A stretch of 64,000 bases of DNA. It comes from Myxocyprinus asiaticus (Eukaryota; Chordata; Actinopteri; Cypriniformes; Catostomidae). Position 1 is the first letter of the stretch. The number at the start of each line of letters is the position of its first letter. The stretch spans positions 26,557,826 to 26,621,825 of the forward strand of contig NC_059362.1 in the NCBI RefSeq assembly GCF_019703515.2, in the 5' to 3' direction. Below, one piece after another: positions 24,401 to 35,523 of this stretch. Made by a program: the position numbers and the translations under genes. Below the pieces are notes generated by a model that had not been told where the DNA came from, made no database searches, and saw only the letters and a list, made by a program, of their open reading frames with translations.

Positions 24401-27400
24401 GCTAAAATATAACACAGTTTTGATTTATTTTGGATTTTGTTTAGTCACAATATAATTCCCATAGTTCCATTTATGTTATTCCATAGTTTTGATGACTTTA
24501 CTATTATTCTTATATGTGAAAAAAATTATAATAAAGAATGAGTGTTTCAAAACTTTTGACCGGTAATGTATGTTGCAGGGCTGTATCTACCATAGACATT
24601 AAGAGGGACATGTCCCCCCAATATTCAGATTATTAGGTCGACCGATATGACTTTTAATGGTTGATTGCAAAATAATTACCTTTGGTCCCCCCAGTCTTGA
24701 GTATGTGGTTACATTCTTGTTCTTGTTGTACTACTCTAAATATACACAATAGCCCACAAAAGAGAGTGAGTTTACATGCATATAAATAGCTGATAACTAC
24801 CGAAAACCATCTTTTTCAAACAAGAAAACCACGTTTACATGAGATTTTAAATCATCAGGCTATTTTCTGCTTTTGAAGTCACGACATTCAAGCATACAGC
24901 ACTTGTACACATTGGATAAGCCAGTAAGAACACCGGTAAAAGTGTTTACAAGCAACCTGAAATTGGGATAGTGGGCAAAAACCTACGTGTGCTGATCAGT
25001 ATATGCTTAAGCCAATTATAACCTTACCCCTATACAGGAAAGGTGTTTACATGACCTTACACATTGTTGGCTTATCAAGCATAATTACAGTAAGAACGCG
25101 CATGTAAACGTGCTTAGTGTCAAATTGAGATGTGTGCAATATGTCTTTGAGGTGCTGGAGGAAGCATGTTAACATACGTATGTGCAATATAATCCTAATC
25201 TTTGATAATCCAGTTAATTCCATCATTATGTGGTCGCAATACCTCAGGGTCCACAAGTCTAGAAGTTGATTTGATGAAATACACACATGGTGAACTGTAG
25301 TCTGCTGCCTGTGTGTGCTTTGTCTCTCATGATTCTCTCAAGCTCATGCATGCTCACACTTACGCTTCTGTACTGTACATTAAATTTATATTCTTGGCAG
25401 GCAAGTTCTTACCTAAGCGATTTTAAAAGAATGTGCATACAGTGTGTTGTGACTACTTCATTTCAGCAGGTAGTTCATACACACTTCATTGCTACTGATT
25501 TTCAATAATTCTTGTTGCATATGCCACCCCATAATCAATAAAACATTCATAAATTTGGTAAAAATCCAGTTAAACTGCTATTTAGACAGGCAGCTGAGTA
25601 ATAAAATATATCAAAATGACCATGGCACTGTTTATGAAAGAATAAATCTTAGTTTGGCATTTTGAGAAGATGAGCACACAAGTTCAGCAGTTCAGTTGTT
25701 TATATTCATAAACAAGTCACACATCTACTAAACTGCGTGACTGCTGCAAACGTGTTTTTCTGTTTTTGTTTTTTTCTTTTCTTTTTTTGTTTGTTGCATA
25801 AATCAAACCTTTTTTAAAGGTCTGCTTTCATTATGCCCTTCTCTTTCAAAATGAAAAACGAAAAGAAAAAACGAGGAGGGTTTCCTGGGGACTGTCTGGA
25901 AAATAAAAAGTGAAAAAAAAAAAAAAAGCCTTTGGGTAATTTTGGTCCTCCTTTCCCAAAGTGCCTCATAAAAATTGTTTAAATCAGCATCCGAAAGAAT
26001 AAAATGGATGTGCAAAATAGCATTCACTAAAAGGCTGAGTGGGGACCACAGAGTTCACGCAGCGGTCTTCAGCGGCTGTCTCGGGACCACATTCACCAGT
26101 TCAAGCCTTCACTATTAAATCCACTCAATCAGCTAAAAGAGAGATCACTTGGTTTTTATGTGTTCATTAGTACACCCAATCCGCAGCGTACTTGTGTGTA
26201 TAAGTGGGAGAAAAAAATAGAGAGAGAAACAAAAGAATGTCCACTATTTACTTTACAGCCAATTCTCATGCTGGAAATCGTAAAAAGTAACCAAAATTCA
26301 CTCTAATATTTAAGTTTAACTTAAATCTAGGCATTTCAGACCTTAAATTATTTCAATGTGCGCATGCATGCGCACGCCACACACACACACACACACAATG
26401 TCTCTTTGTCTGTGAGTAGATGGCGTGTGATAGACAGACAAGGCCAAGTGCGTTACCTGCTTTTCTCATTGTGAAGCTTAAACTATGCATACCTCCTGAA
26501 GGAATGTGAGTGAGTGTGTGTCGACTGAAAGAATACATCCAGTGAACACTAGATACCGGTTATATTTGCAGTGCAGCCACAGATGAAATCCCCCCTACAC
26601 ACACACTTCCACACAGATACGCTCGCTATGAGATCTCTAAAAGTTATGCAAATAAAGATAGACGATTTGAGTTTCATCATTTACTCATAATTTATACACA
26701 TGCAACTGCAAGTTACGTCTGGCATGATAGCCATCACTCATAGCCTTCAAATGTTGATTTTGGGAATGATAATAATGCACAGAGCCATTCATCCAACAGC
26801 AGTTTGGGTGTGACGGTTATTTTTAGCATTGTCGTGGGATCTTTCTGTCAGAAGATTTTTATCTGTCAGTAATTACTTATTCATAAATCATGCAGGTACT
26901 GTCCACCTGGAAACAGATTAGGATTACTCCAAAACACACCAGTTTATTTGAAAATAAAGTTTTCTTTGGATAAACATGTAGAACATACTAGATAATCAGC
27001 CTGCTCCTTTTTTTCAGGGGCTGTAAATGGGTGTGTACTTGTGTATGCATTTCATACAGTTACTCCCTTTTGGCGATGCAAGTATACTGGCAAAGAGGAC
27101 TAAGAAACATGATCACATATGTGAAATTGAAGCAAGATCAATTTTCTTTGAGATTCATTCTGTTTGTGCCAGAAAAACTGATTTGATTAATTATAGGCTT
27201 AATCCAACAGGTTTGATTAGTTATAAACAGGTTCATATGTAGCCTATGGACAACACATTTGTTAATCTCTCTCCTTCACACATACACTTGTACACCTCGT
27301 AAGTGACCTGCATCTGCACTGACACTTCCCAGTCAAAATGTCTCCTGAGGTAATGCAGTGATTTTCTTACTGTCACTGAGGTTAAAGGTCAAATTCTCAT

Positions 27401-28970
27401 TTGACCTCTCTGTTGATGGATGACCTGAGTTCAGTTTGTGCCTTGAAGAGTGTGGTTTAAGTACCTTATTTTTTTAATTTAGATGAAAAGTCTATATTAA
27501 GATGATTTATTATTAGGGCTGATACCAATATTTTGCCACTTGTCATCAGTTTACTGTTTTGCTTAGAAATTATGCTTTTTTAAAAATGTACAAAAGAAGG
27601 TACAAAAGCTATTTTACTGTTCTAATTATAAATAACTTCAACTGAACATGGATTTGATCTATTGAATACATGACAGGCCATCATTTTAAAAGAGCCACAA
27701 ATAAAAGAAAAAAACTAAAAAAAACATGACCATTGATGTGGGAACTGGAAACTTTTTTTTTTGCACTTCTAAAACATTTTTGTACTTCTGTTTTTGTAGT
27801 TTTAAACAAAAGAACTCTGATTTTACATATTTAAAAAGAACATTACAAATTAATCTTATGCATATTTAGCATGTTTTACTTTTTCAGGTTTCATTTATTT
27901 TAGTAGGTGTTTCTTTATGTTACACACAGAAAAAAATGATAAACTTTAATACATTTCTATTAGACATGGATTTAGATGATGGGGACATGACAGGGGAACG
28001 TGTGCCACGCCCCCCCAGCCCCCAGCCCCCCCCCACACCACACCAATGGTTTAATGTCAAGTTCCACTGTGACAAATTACCCCATCTAGTGTGCCAACAG
28101 GCAAAGTTTTTACAAAAGCCCAACTTGTGTTCAATGAACTGTATCTTTTTTCCTATGCAATCACGGTGAAAATGTCCAATAGCTTTTTTTTTTTTTTAAT
28201 TCCTGAGAAATATTTACTGGAGTAAAAAGTATGACAACTAGCACCGGTCTCCTATATACAGTATATAACACTTTCTGATGACATATTGGAATATCATCAA
28301 TAACCTAGTCCCACAACTAGTTAGTAGTGCAGTACACAAATAACAAGTTTTTGCAGGTCTTTCAACATCAGTTCTCCCTTAATCCTCTGATCTCACTCAT
28401 CTGCAGACTCACTCAAACATATCTCTTTCTAACCTTTACATGATCCTTTCTTCTCACTGAAAGAGCTTGTGCTAAACATCATGCTGACCCACACTCAGCA
28501 AACATGTGTGTGTTAGAGAAAACCTCTGATCTGTCAACGATCATTTAGTACTCATGTTTTCTTATAGGATTTACTGCCCTTTCTCATTCCTGAATGACCA
28601 CCCACCACATACACACACACACACACGTTGGTGCGGCTGTCCTTATGAGGACTCTCCATTACACATAATAATTATTTTTATACTATAAGAACTATACATT
28701 CTATCCCCTATCCCTACCCCTAAACCTCACAAAAAACCTTCTGCATTTTTACATTTTCGATAAAACATCGTTTAGTATAATTTTTAAGCGATTTGAATTA
28801 TGGGGACACTAGAAATGTCCTCATAAACCACATTTATAGCAAAATACCCTTGTAATTACCAGTTTGTAACCTAAAAAAAATGTCCTCGTAAACCACCCAA
28901 ACCCACCCGCATGCCCGCCCGCACGCGCACACACACACACGTCATAGACTGAAAGCAGCGGCCCCAAAAA

Positions 28971-29046
<76 letters not shown>

Positions 29047-30604
29047 GTGCATCTCAATAAATTAGAATGTCGTGGAAAAGTTCATTTATTTCAGTAATTC
29101 AACTCAAATTGTGAAACTCGTGTATTAAATAAATTCAATGCACACAGACTGAACTAGTTTAAGTCTTTGGTTCTTTTAACTGTGATGATTTTGGCGCACA
29201 TTTAACAAAAACCCACCAATTCACTATCTCAAAAAATTAGAATATGGTGACATGCCAATCAGCTAATCAACTCAAAACACCTGCAAAGGTTTCCTGAGCC
29301 TTCAAAATGGTCTCTCAGTTTGGTTCACTAGGCTACACAATCATGGGGAAGACTGCTGATCTGACAGTTGTCCAGAAGACAATCATTGACACCCTTCACA
29401 AGGAGGGTAAGCCACAAACATTAATTGCCAAAGAAGCTGGCTGTTCACAGAGTGCTGTATCCAAGCATGTTAATAGAAAGTTGAATGGAAGGAAAAAGTG
29501 TGGAAGAAAAAGATGCACAACCAACCGAGAGAACCGCAGCCTTATGACGATTGTCAAGCAAAATCGATTCAAGAATTTGGGTGAACTTCACAAGGAATGG
29601 ACTGAGGCTGGGGTCAAGGCATCAAGAGCCACCAAACACAGACGTGTCAAGGAATTTGGCTACAGTTGTCGTATTCCTCTTGTTAAGCCACTCCTGAACC
29701 ACAGACAATGTCAGAGGCGTCTTACCTGGGCTAAGGAGAAGAAGAACTGGACTGTTGCCCAGTGGTCCAAAGTCCTCTTTTCAGATGAGAGCAAGTTTTG
29801 TATTTCATTTGGAAACCAAGGTCCTAGAGTCTGGAGGAAGGGTGGAGAAGCTCATAGCCCAAGTTGCATCACAGTCTGTGATGATTTGGGTTGCAATGTC
29901 ATCTGCTGGTGTTGGTCCATTGTGTTTTTTAAAAACCAAAGTCACTGCACCCGTTTACCAAGACATTTTGGAGCACTTCATGCTTCCTTCTGCTGACCAG
30001 CTTTTTAAAGATGCTGATTTCATTTTCCAGCAGGATTTGGCACCTGCCCACACTGCCAAAAGCACCAAAAGCTGGTTAAATGACCATGGTGTTGGTGTGC
30101 TTGACTGGCCAGCAAACTCACCAGACCTGAACCCCATAGAGAATCTATGGGGTATTGTCAAGAGGAAAATGAGAAACAAGAGACCAAAAAATGCAGATGA
30201 GCTGAAGGCCACTGTCAAAGAAACCTGGGCTTCCATACCACCTCAGCAGTGCCACAAACTGATCACCTCCATGCCACGCCGAATTGAGGCAGTAATTAAA
30301 GCAAAAGGAGCCCCTACCAAGTATTGAGTACATATACAGTAAATTAACATACTTTCCAGAAGGCCAACAATTCACTAAAAATATTTTTTTTATTGGTCTT
30401 ATGATGTATTCTAATTTTTTGAGATAGTGAATTGGTGGGTTTTTGTTAAATGTGAGCCAAAATCATCACAATTAAAAGAACCAAAGACTTAAACTACTTC
30501 AGTCTGTGTGCACTGAATTTATTTAATACACGAGTTTCACAATTTGAGTTGAATTACTGAAATAAATGAACTTTTCCACGACATTCTAATTTATTGAGAT
30601 GCAC

Positions 30605-30648
<44 letters not shown>

Positions 30649-32645
30649 TTTTATTTTTTTAAAGAAATATAGTACAAACACACTTCATAAGCAAATCATT
30701 AAAAAAAAAAAAAGAAGTTTCTTAGGGATTGCATTGTTCAAAAAAGTAATCCTGGATTATAACTTTACATGTAAACAATTTTATCACACTAAAATCATGT
30801 TAACATTTATGATGTTTACATCTTGAGGCTATCCTTTTAAAGTGTATTTTTTAACAGTTATGGACTGGCCCCATTCACTTCCATTGTAGGTTCCTTACTG
30901 TAGGTTCCTTGTTTTTTTGTTTTTTTTTTAATAAACAAGGAGGGAGTCAAATGACTTTTTGTGGTAATCAACATTATTCCACAAATGCTGTTGAGTGAGC
31001 TTAACTTGTATTGAACCTGGAACATTCCTTTAATGTGATGAGCTGCACCTGTAGTTATTTTGCTAGGACACCTGAATGAACCTGAGGGAAACTGGCTACA
31101 TACATCCTCTAAAAATCATTTTGAGACCAGTTAACAAAAAGGAATTGCAAAAATTGAAATGTGAAGTTAGTTCTGAGAAAAGGTCTAGCATCATTTGTTT
31201 GCAAGATGGCCACTTGGTTTGATATTTTATCATCGAATGCAATGAAATGTATACACTTAAGTGTCCAAATACGTTTTGGGGCCACTATAGGTGCTGATCA
31301 GAATATTAATTTATTACATTTGAAGAGGCAAAGAAAACAGCATTAACAGTATTTCTATAACTCCCACACCCACACACATCTAGAAGTAGTATAAGGGCTT
31401 TTCACACTCAAAATTGTTAACCCCTGGGTAAAAGAAATCCTGGGTTATCTTGTTTCATGTTTCACACTGTTCATACTGTACCCTGGGTTAGGAATTAATC
31501 CTGGGTATTCAGGTTTCGATGTTGCACACTGTACATCTGTATACCCCCTGTTTACGTTCTTATGCACATTCATGAGGTCGCTAAAAATTACTGGACAAAT
31601 ACACCTATGCCACCTGTGTTATTAACTGCTTATCAATGGAACTGCTTATCTGTGGAAATGCTGCTAAGGAAAATCTGCTCTGCTTATCTTTCGTCTTCTG
31701 AAACATGCTACGAAAACCCATGCGTAAGAATACTGTCTCTTCATCTTGTCAGTTATTGTGTTTGCCATCACTGTTCTGTGCTTTACTAGTTTCCCTTTGA
31801 CTGTACAAAGCACATACATATTAAATGAGGTAAGAGTTATGGCATTATACGACTGGTTGTCTGTTGCTAAGCAGCTTTCTGTAACATTCTAACACTGTAT
31901 AACTTTGGCACCACAACGCAGGGTTAACCCCACAAAGGCGGTCCTAACATTGCTCCGGAGCAGGGTTTCATAACCTAGGGTTAAAAGTGCTAACCCCCTT
32001 TCAAAATTACAAGTGTTAAATGTTGCTTTACCTTGGGCTAAAAGCGGGGTTTTAAAAGGGTTAAGCACAGTGTGAAAAGCCCTTTGAGATTATTAAACAC
32101 ATACTAATCTCTTTCAGTCTTTTTGGGCCGCCTCAAAGCACTTTGTGGGATCTTTTACTCTGATCTTTGATTGCGCAGGAAGATACAAACACAGTGACTC
32201 ACCACTTCAGTTGGCCGGTAGTACTTCGGATCAACCTTCACATGGATGACTCCTGTCTCCTGACAACGGCCCACCTCCTTCTCATCCTTCCCTTCCCACC
32301 TGAGAGGGAGAGAACAAAAGCTTTCAACACATTCCTTCATTTTGTTCTCTGTTGCCCAATTCAGCTGTCTGCATATCTACTACATATTCATGATATTTAT
32401 GGAGTATTTGCGTGTTGTTTTGTGGTCTTGTAAAGGCTTTCTGTAAATCAAGACCAGATGGGCCAGATTAACCAGATGTGTTTAAATCTCTGCTGGACGT
32501 TTATGTGTTAGTGTGCGAGTACTCACACAATGGTTTTGCCCACATGTTTGAAGGCTTTCTCCACAAACTCCCGTACACTGTGCACCTCTCCTGTCGCAAT
32601 GACTAAATCTTCAGGCTCCTCCTGTTGAAGCATCAGCCACATAGC
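18341..32645 (-). CDS. gmds: gmds, GDP-mannose 4,6-dehydratase: last four coding exons (partial gene)
   Basis: GMDS converts GDP-D-mannose to GDP-4-keto-6-deoxy-D-mannose with NADP(H), the first step of de novo GDP-fucose synthesis in the cytosol. It is an extended short-chain dehydrogenase. The coding exons here, 5' to 3' on the minus strand, are 32527-32645, 32203-32299, 18494-18562 and 18341-18403. Joined they give 115 residues, from [20 protein letters not shown] to the stop after MRNNPNA. They match the C-terminal third of the 372-residue human enzyme with conserved segments [32 protein letters not shown] and ELMR.NPNA. All junctions have GT donors, AG acceptors and compatible phases. 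The Rossmann nucleotide-binding part and catalytic YxxxK motif are encoded upstream, outside the window. Introns here are 227 bp, 13,640 bp and 90 bp. The gene is convergent with foxc1, as in other vertebrates. Confidence 0.95.
18494..18562 (-). CDS. gmds: gmds penultimate coding exon
   Basis: Encodes 23 residues, [20 protein letters not shown] then TFE, homologous to the human segment before DELVREM. The acceptor is TCCTTCCAG and the donor GAG/GTGAGC. Phase 0 at both ends, 69 bp. Confidence 0.95.
21722..22495. mobile_element. Palindromic MITE, family C (GTTTACATG ends), copy 1
   Basis: The left end is GCGTGTTTACATGCACGTTC and the right end GTGGATGTAAACACTC, in inverted orientation. Internal inverted phrases include GCCAACAATGTATAAGGTAATGTAAAC and ACCGGCTTATCCAATGTG. 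The segment between about 21800 and 22200 looks unrelated and may be a further insertion. Related copies: 24769-25115 and 47127-47480. Confidence 0.55.
24059..24568. mobile_element. Tc1/mariner-type MITE (CACTACCGGTCAAAAGTTTT ends)
   Basis: A 510-bp element flanked by TA on both sides (24057-24058 and 24569-24570). The left end CACTACCGGTCAAAAGTTTT is inverted at the right as AAAACTTTTGACCGGTAATG. It has no transposase. A shorter relative lies at 43047-43313. Confidence 0.85.
24769..25115. mobile_element. Palindromic MITE, family C, copy 2
   Basis: The ends are GTTTACATGCATATAAATAG and CGCGCATGTAAACGTGC, inverted. Repeated internal motifs include GTTTACATGAGATTTTAAAT and GTGTTTACATGACC, plus TGATCAGTATATGCTTAAGC. 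The family shows similarity between the two halves, typical of a foldback MITE. Confidence 0.6.
28613..28912. repeat. Interspersed repeat (TGTCCTTATGAGGACTCTCC family)
   Basis: After a short (CA)n, the sequence reads GGCTGTCCTTATGAGGACTC. It continues with the CCCTATCCCTACCCCTAAAC phrase and ends with repeated GTCCTC(A/G)TAAACCAC at about 28820 and 28885. I recognise this as a dispersed fish repeat but cannot name its class. Confidence 0.5.
28975..29041. repeat. (AT)n microsatellite, left part
   Basis: About 33 AT units end at the left end of the Tc1 element. The tract resumes at 30608 on the other side. Confidence 0.95.
29042..30608 (+). mobile_element. Tc1-like DNA transposon, nearly full length
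   Basis: Long terminal inverted repeats of about 200 bp frame a transposase gene. The left end starts CACAGGTGCATCTCAATAAA and the right end is its reverse complement (ending GAGATGCACCTG). Within the arms, AATTCACTATCTCAAAAAAT (left, about 29219) is mirrored at about 30415-30435. The element is flanked by TA in an (AT)n tract, the normal Tc1 target. The left end has one extra CA dinucleotide. The size (1.57 kb) is typical for the family. The arms are still very similar, so the insertion is fairly young, but the transposase is frameshifted. Confidence 0.95.
29343..30327 (+). pseudogene. Tc1 transposase, one frameshift
   Basis: The likely start at 29343 gives [20 protein letters not shown]. 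The protein has an N-terminal paired-like helix-turn-helix (about residues 1-110). A DDE catalytic domain follows: the first Asp in LFSDESKF, the second in [12 protein letters not shown], and the Glu in [12 protein letters not shown], the usual DD34E arrangement. The first 185 or so codons are in one frame, up to GEAHSPSCI near 29873. The rest continues in another frame from about 29860 ([16 protein letters not shown]) to the stop at 30325-30327 (ending AKGAPTKY). The break falls where related proteins have a few more residues, so a short out-of-frame deletion explains it. No intact product can be made. Confidence 0.93.
30608..30648. repeat. (AT)n microsatellite, right part
   Basis: Continuation of the tract interrupted by the Tc1 element, ending with GTATATAT. 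Confidence 0.95.
30655..31289. mobile_element. Family B Tc1-type MITE, interrupted by a truncated family A MITE
   Basis: Left family B sequence (ATATAGTACAAACACACTTC) is at about 30666, and the right half is 31034-31289, ending TTTGGGGCCACTATA. Between them lies a right-half family A copy (about 30775-31029). It ends in GGAACATTCCT at a TTAA (31030-31033), after which family B resumes (TGTGATGAGCTGCACC). The intact family B copy reads TTAATGTGATCAACTACACC at the same point (32973 onwards). Confidence 0.65.
31393..32084. mobile_element. Non-autonomous DNA element with AAGGGCTTTTCACACT ends
   Basis: The left end AAGGGCTTTTCACACT is exactly inverted at the right as AGTGTGAAAAGCCCTT. Subterminal GTTAACCCC/GGGTTAA motifs and repeated CCTGGGTTA phrases lie next to both ends. 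No transposase and no convincing target duplication. The family is unknown to me. Confidence 0.65.
32203..32299 (-). CDS. gmds: gmds coding exon (WEGK...YYRPTEV)
   Basis: 97 bp. The first G completes a valine codon split across the upstream intron (phase 2). It then encodes [20 protein letters not shown] then [12 protein letters not shown], close to the human sequence. The acceptor is CTCTCAG/G and the donor GTG/GTGAGT. Confidence 0.96.
32527..32645 (-). CDS. gmds: gmds coding exon (AMWLMLQ...GKTIV)
   Basis: 119 bp encoding [20 protein letters not shown], then [19 protein letters not shown] and the first two bases of Val. [14 protein letters not shown] is identical to the human protein. The acceptor TATATATAG/GCT follows a short (TA)n tract instead of a strong polypyrimidine tract. 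The donor is ATTGT/GTGAGT. Confidence 0.96.
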
Positions 32646-33199
32646 CTATATATATATATAAAAAAAGAGAGAGATAAATATATATTTTTATGAACTATTT
32701 TCCATTTCAAAATCACATACAGTGGGCCCAAAAATTATTTGGATGCTTAAGCCACACTTAAAAATGCAAGCATGTCTACATTATGTAACAAAATATCAAA
32801 CCAAGTGGCATTTATTTGAAAGACATATTGTGAAAACACATTTTGCAAGCAAAACATTTCACAATTTTTTTTTTTTTTGTTAGGTTTCAAATGATTACCT
32901 AAATGATTTGTTAGGTTTTAAATGATAAAATTGAGAACATTTTAGACACATTTTGGTTGTCAAACTTTATAGTTAATGTGATCAACTACACCTGTGGTTA
33001 CTCTCATAGGGCACCTACTGTATGTGAAACTTAAGGGGAACTACTGAAAATCACATTTAGACAAGTTAGTTAAAAGCAATGGTAAATATGTCTAAGAAAA
33101 GAGAAGTTAGTTCTGAGGAAAGGTCTAGCATTATGTGTTTGCAGATGCCACTTGGTTTCATATTTAGTATGTAATGCAATGACACACAGTGTAACTTAA

Positions 33200-33755
33200 A
33201 GGACTATTCTGGGTATAAAAAAAAAGTAAAGTTCAACCGACAGCATTTGGGGCATTATACTGATTACCAGAAAAAAATAATTTCGATTCGCCCCTCCTTT
33301 TCTTTAATAAAAGCAAAAATCTAGAAGTGAATGGGGCCAATCTGTAAACGTTAAAATACTCTTTCAAAAATATACATTTACATCTGTGCATTTGGCTGAT
33401 TCTTTTATCCAAAGCGACTTACAGTGCACTTATTACAGGGACAATCCCCCCGGAGCAACCTGGAATTAAGTGTCTTGCTCAAGGACACAATTATATCCAA
33501 TTTTACAACTTGGTTGCTATGATGATTTAATGTCAACAAACCCTAAAATGACTGTAAAAACTTTACAGCTCAAATAATACACAGAAGACAGTTTAAACAG
33601 AAGAATGAATGTAAGTGCTTTTATAAAATTATAAGATTCACATTTCTGCCTTTAAACCCTCCAAAATTGGCCCCCAATAATTTTTTGTGGTAATCAACGT
33701 AATATCACAATTGCTGTCAATTGAGTGTAACTTGTATCGAACACGGAATATTCCT
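33200..33755. mobile_element. TTAA-flanked palindromic MITE, family A copy 4
   Basis: The ends AGGACTATTCTGGGT and CACGGAATATTCCT are each flanked by TTAA (33196-33199 and 33756-33759). The interior includes a foreign 117-bp segment (33374-33490) resembling a LINE 3' tail. Confidence 0.8.
33374..33490. repeat. L2-tail-like repeat fragment inside a MITE
   Basis: Contains TCTTTTATCCAAAGCGACTT, similar to the tail of the LINE at 1969-2020, then CTTATTACAGGGACAATCCC and CTTGCTCAAGGACACA. It interrupts the family A sequence, so it arrived after the MITE. Confidence 0.6.
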
Positions 33756-35459
33756 TTAAGTGTCGATAATATTACATAATATACGATGATGACATCATAT
33801 CAAGATGCAAATAAGATGATGACATCCTCAGATTGAGGTGATTCAAGGCTGCATGCCTTATTACTAAATTTCAGCATTAAAACAGCTTTATTTTTTTAAG
33901 TTAATATTGGGGTCAAGAATTCAGACTCCACCACATACACAAGACACAGATTTAATCCAGACTCATCTGCTCCCAGTAATATGTGCTTTTATGTGGTTAT
34001 GATCTTACACACACCACAACACAGCAACCCCTGTTCTGACGTCAACACAAACCCTCATGGGATATCAATTGTGGGAATAAAGCACAGAGTTCCCAAGTCC
34101 ATACAACCACTACACAACGACACAAACACACAGATTATATTAACGTGGTCAATGGGGTGATCTAGATGAAAAAGAGAGAGAATATCTACAGCTTTTTGAA
34201 AAATAAACGGCGAGACACTAAAAGCAAGAACGCATGCCTACAGGTCAATATTGTCACACTCTTTTGTCTTCTTTCTCTGCCTGGTTGTAGATGTCTATCT
34301 GTGACACACACACACACGTTTCTGACTCCAGTTAGCTTCAGCGATTATCCAGTTGGCCAGATAATCGCCTCATTCCCTTGATAGGACTCCACTCTTTTCT
34401 TCTCTTCTGCTTGATGGAGGGATAAAGACCCCATCAGCACGTTTTATACGCTGCAGTGGGAGCACATGATTTGGTCTCCTGCTTCACTCACTCAAACGAG
34501 ATAACAGGCAGACAGACACAGAGTAAAAACCAAAAAAGAAACATACTGAGAGAACTTCAAAGTGCTGTAACTTCGGGCTTTGGATTTCATCATAACATAA
34601 AATTTCATCATCACACACAAAGCAAACAAACTGCATTTTGAATGTCTGTAGGTTATTAAAGGAGGCTGTTCTACATCATACAACACTAAACAACCACTGT
34701 GTAGGATACGGATTATGTTTAGTGCTCTTCTGATTGATTTCTGTGGACTGAAATTTAGGACTGGGTTTCTGTGATGTATTGAACATTGCTGCGATTTCTG
34801 ATTTCAACTGGTCACTAATGAAAAATTATCTAGCTGGCTAACATAAATGAGTTTGTCAAAATTGTTGCAATTATAATCATAAAAAGTGTCAATTTCTGCA
34901 TTCCATTTAGGTGTACTCCCATTGTATCCAAATGTTCTATTTACAACATATTTTTTGGGCCATTGTTTGCATGAATGCAGAGGCAAATCTGACAGGTTTA
35001 AATTTGTCTATAGGCAATTTTATTTGTGTACAATTTATTCTATTTATATTAAATGTGAGTAGCACTTTATGTTTTACATACAATGAAAATATCAAAGCAA
35101 TTCAGGAACATAGTTCTCAAGTTGTTTTGATGCATAGCCTAAATAAAGAATATGGCATGCAACTGCCCCACACAAAATAAGTATTTAAATGTAAATTATT
35201 TTCATTTGAAATGAATAACCGCAATTACAATATCACAGGAAATAAACAGCAATTATGATTTTCATCATAATCGTGCAGCCCTACTTGTAAGCATAATTAC
35301 AAGTGGGTTGAAAATTAGAAACCAATCAGTAAAGTTTTGCATTGTTTGCCACCATAGTTTGATTTATTTATTATTATTTAACCCTTAATATTTAATAGAA
35401 AAATATAAATTAAACTAAATATTCTTAATTTTTTGAATATGCATATCCATAAAAATACA

Positions 35460-35464
<5 letters not shown>

Positions 35465-35517
<53 letters not shown>
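35465..35517. repeat. (AT)n microsatellite
   Basis: About 26 uninterrupted AT units. Confidence 0.95.

Positions 35518-35523
<6 letters not shown>

Larger units (their letters stand above)
18563..32202 (-). other. gmds: gmds large intron (13.6 kb)
   Basis: Bounded by the donor GTG/GTGAGT at the upstream exon and TCCTTCCAG at the downstream exon. It contains palindromic and Tc1-type MITEs, an almost complete Tc1 element at 29042-30608, microsatellites and long stretches (about 18.6-21.7, 22.5-24.0 and 25.1-28.6 kb) in which I recognise nothing specific. No additional exon-like sequence was found. Confidence 0.8.
32720..33790. mobile_element. Family B Tc1-type MITE, carrying a family A insertion
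   Basis: The left end ACAGTGGGCCCAAAAATTAT is followed by GGCATTTATTTGAAAG, CACATTTTGCAAGCAAAACA and GAGGAAAGGTCTAGCATTAT. Near its right end (TTAA at 33196-33199) a family A MITE is inserted; the flank resumes TTAAGTGTCGATAA. The uninterrupted relative at 31258 reads CTTAAGTGTCCAAATAC at the same position. Confidence 0.65.

Noticed and set aside
28821..29057. Open frame of alternating Tyr-Ile
   Set aside because: Product of the (AT)n tract.
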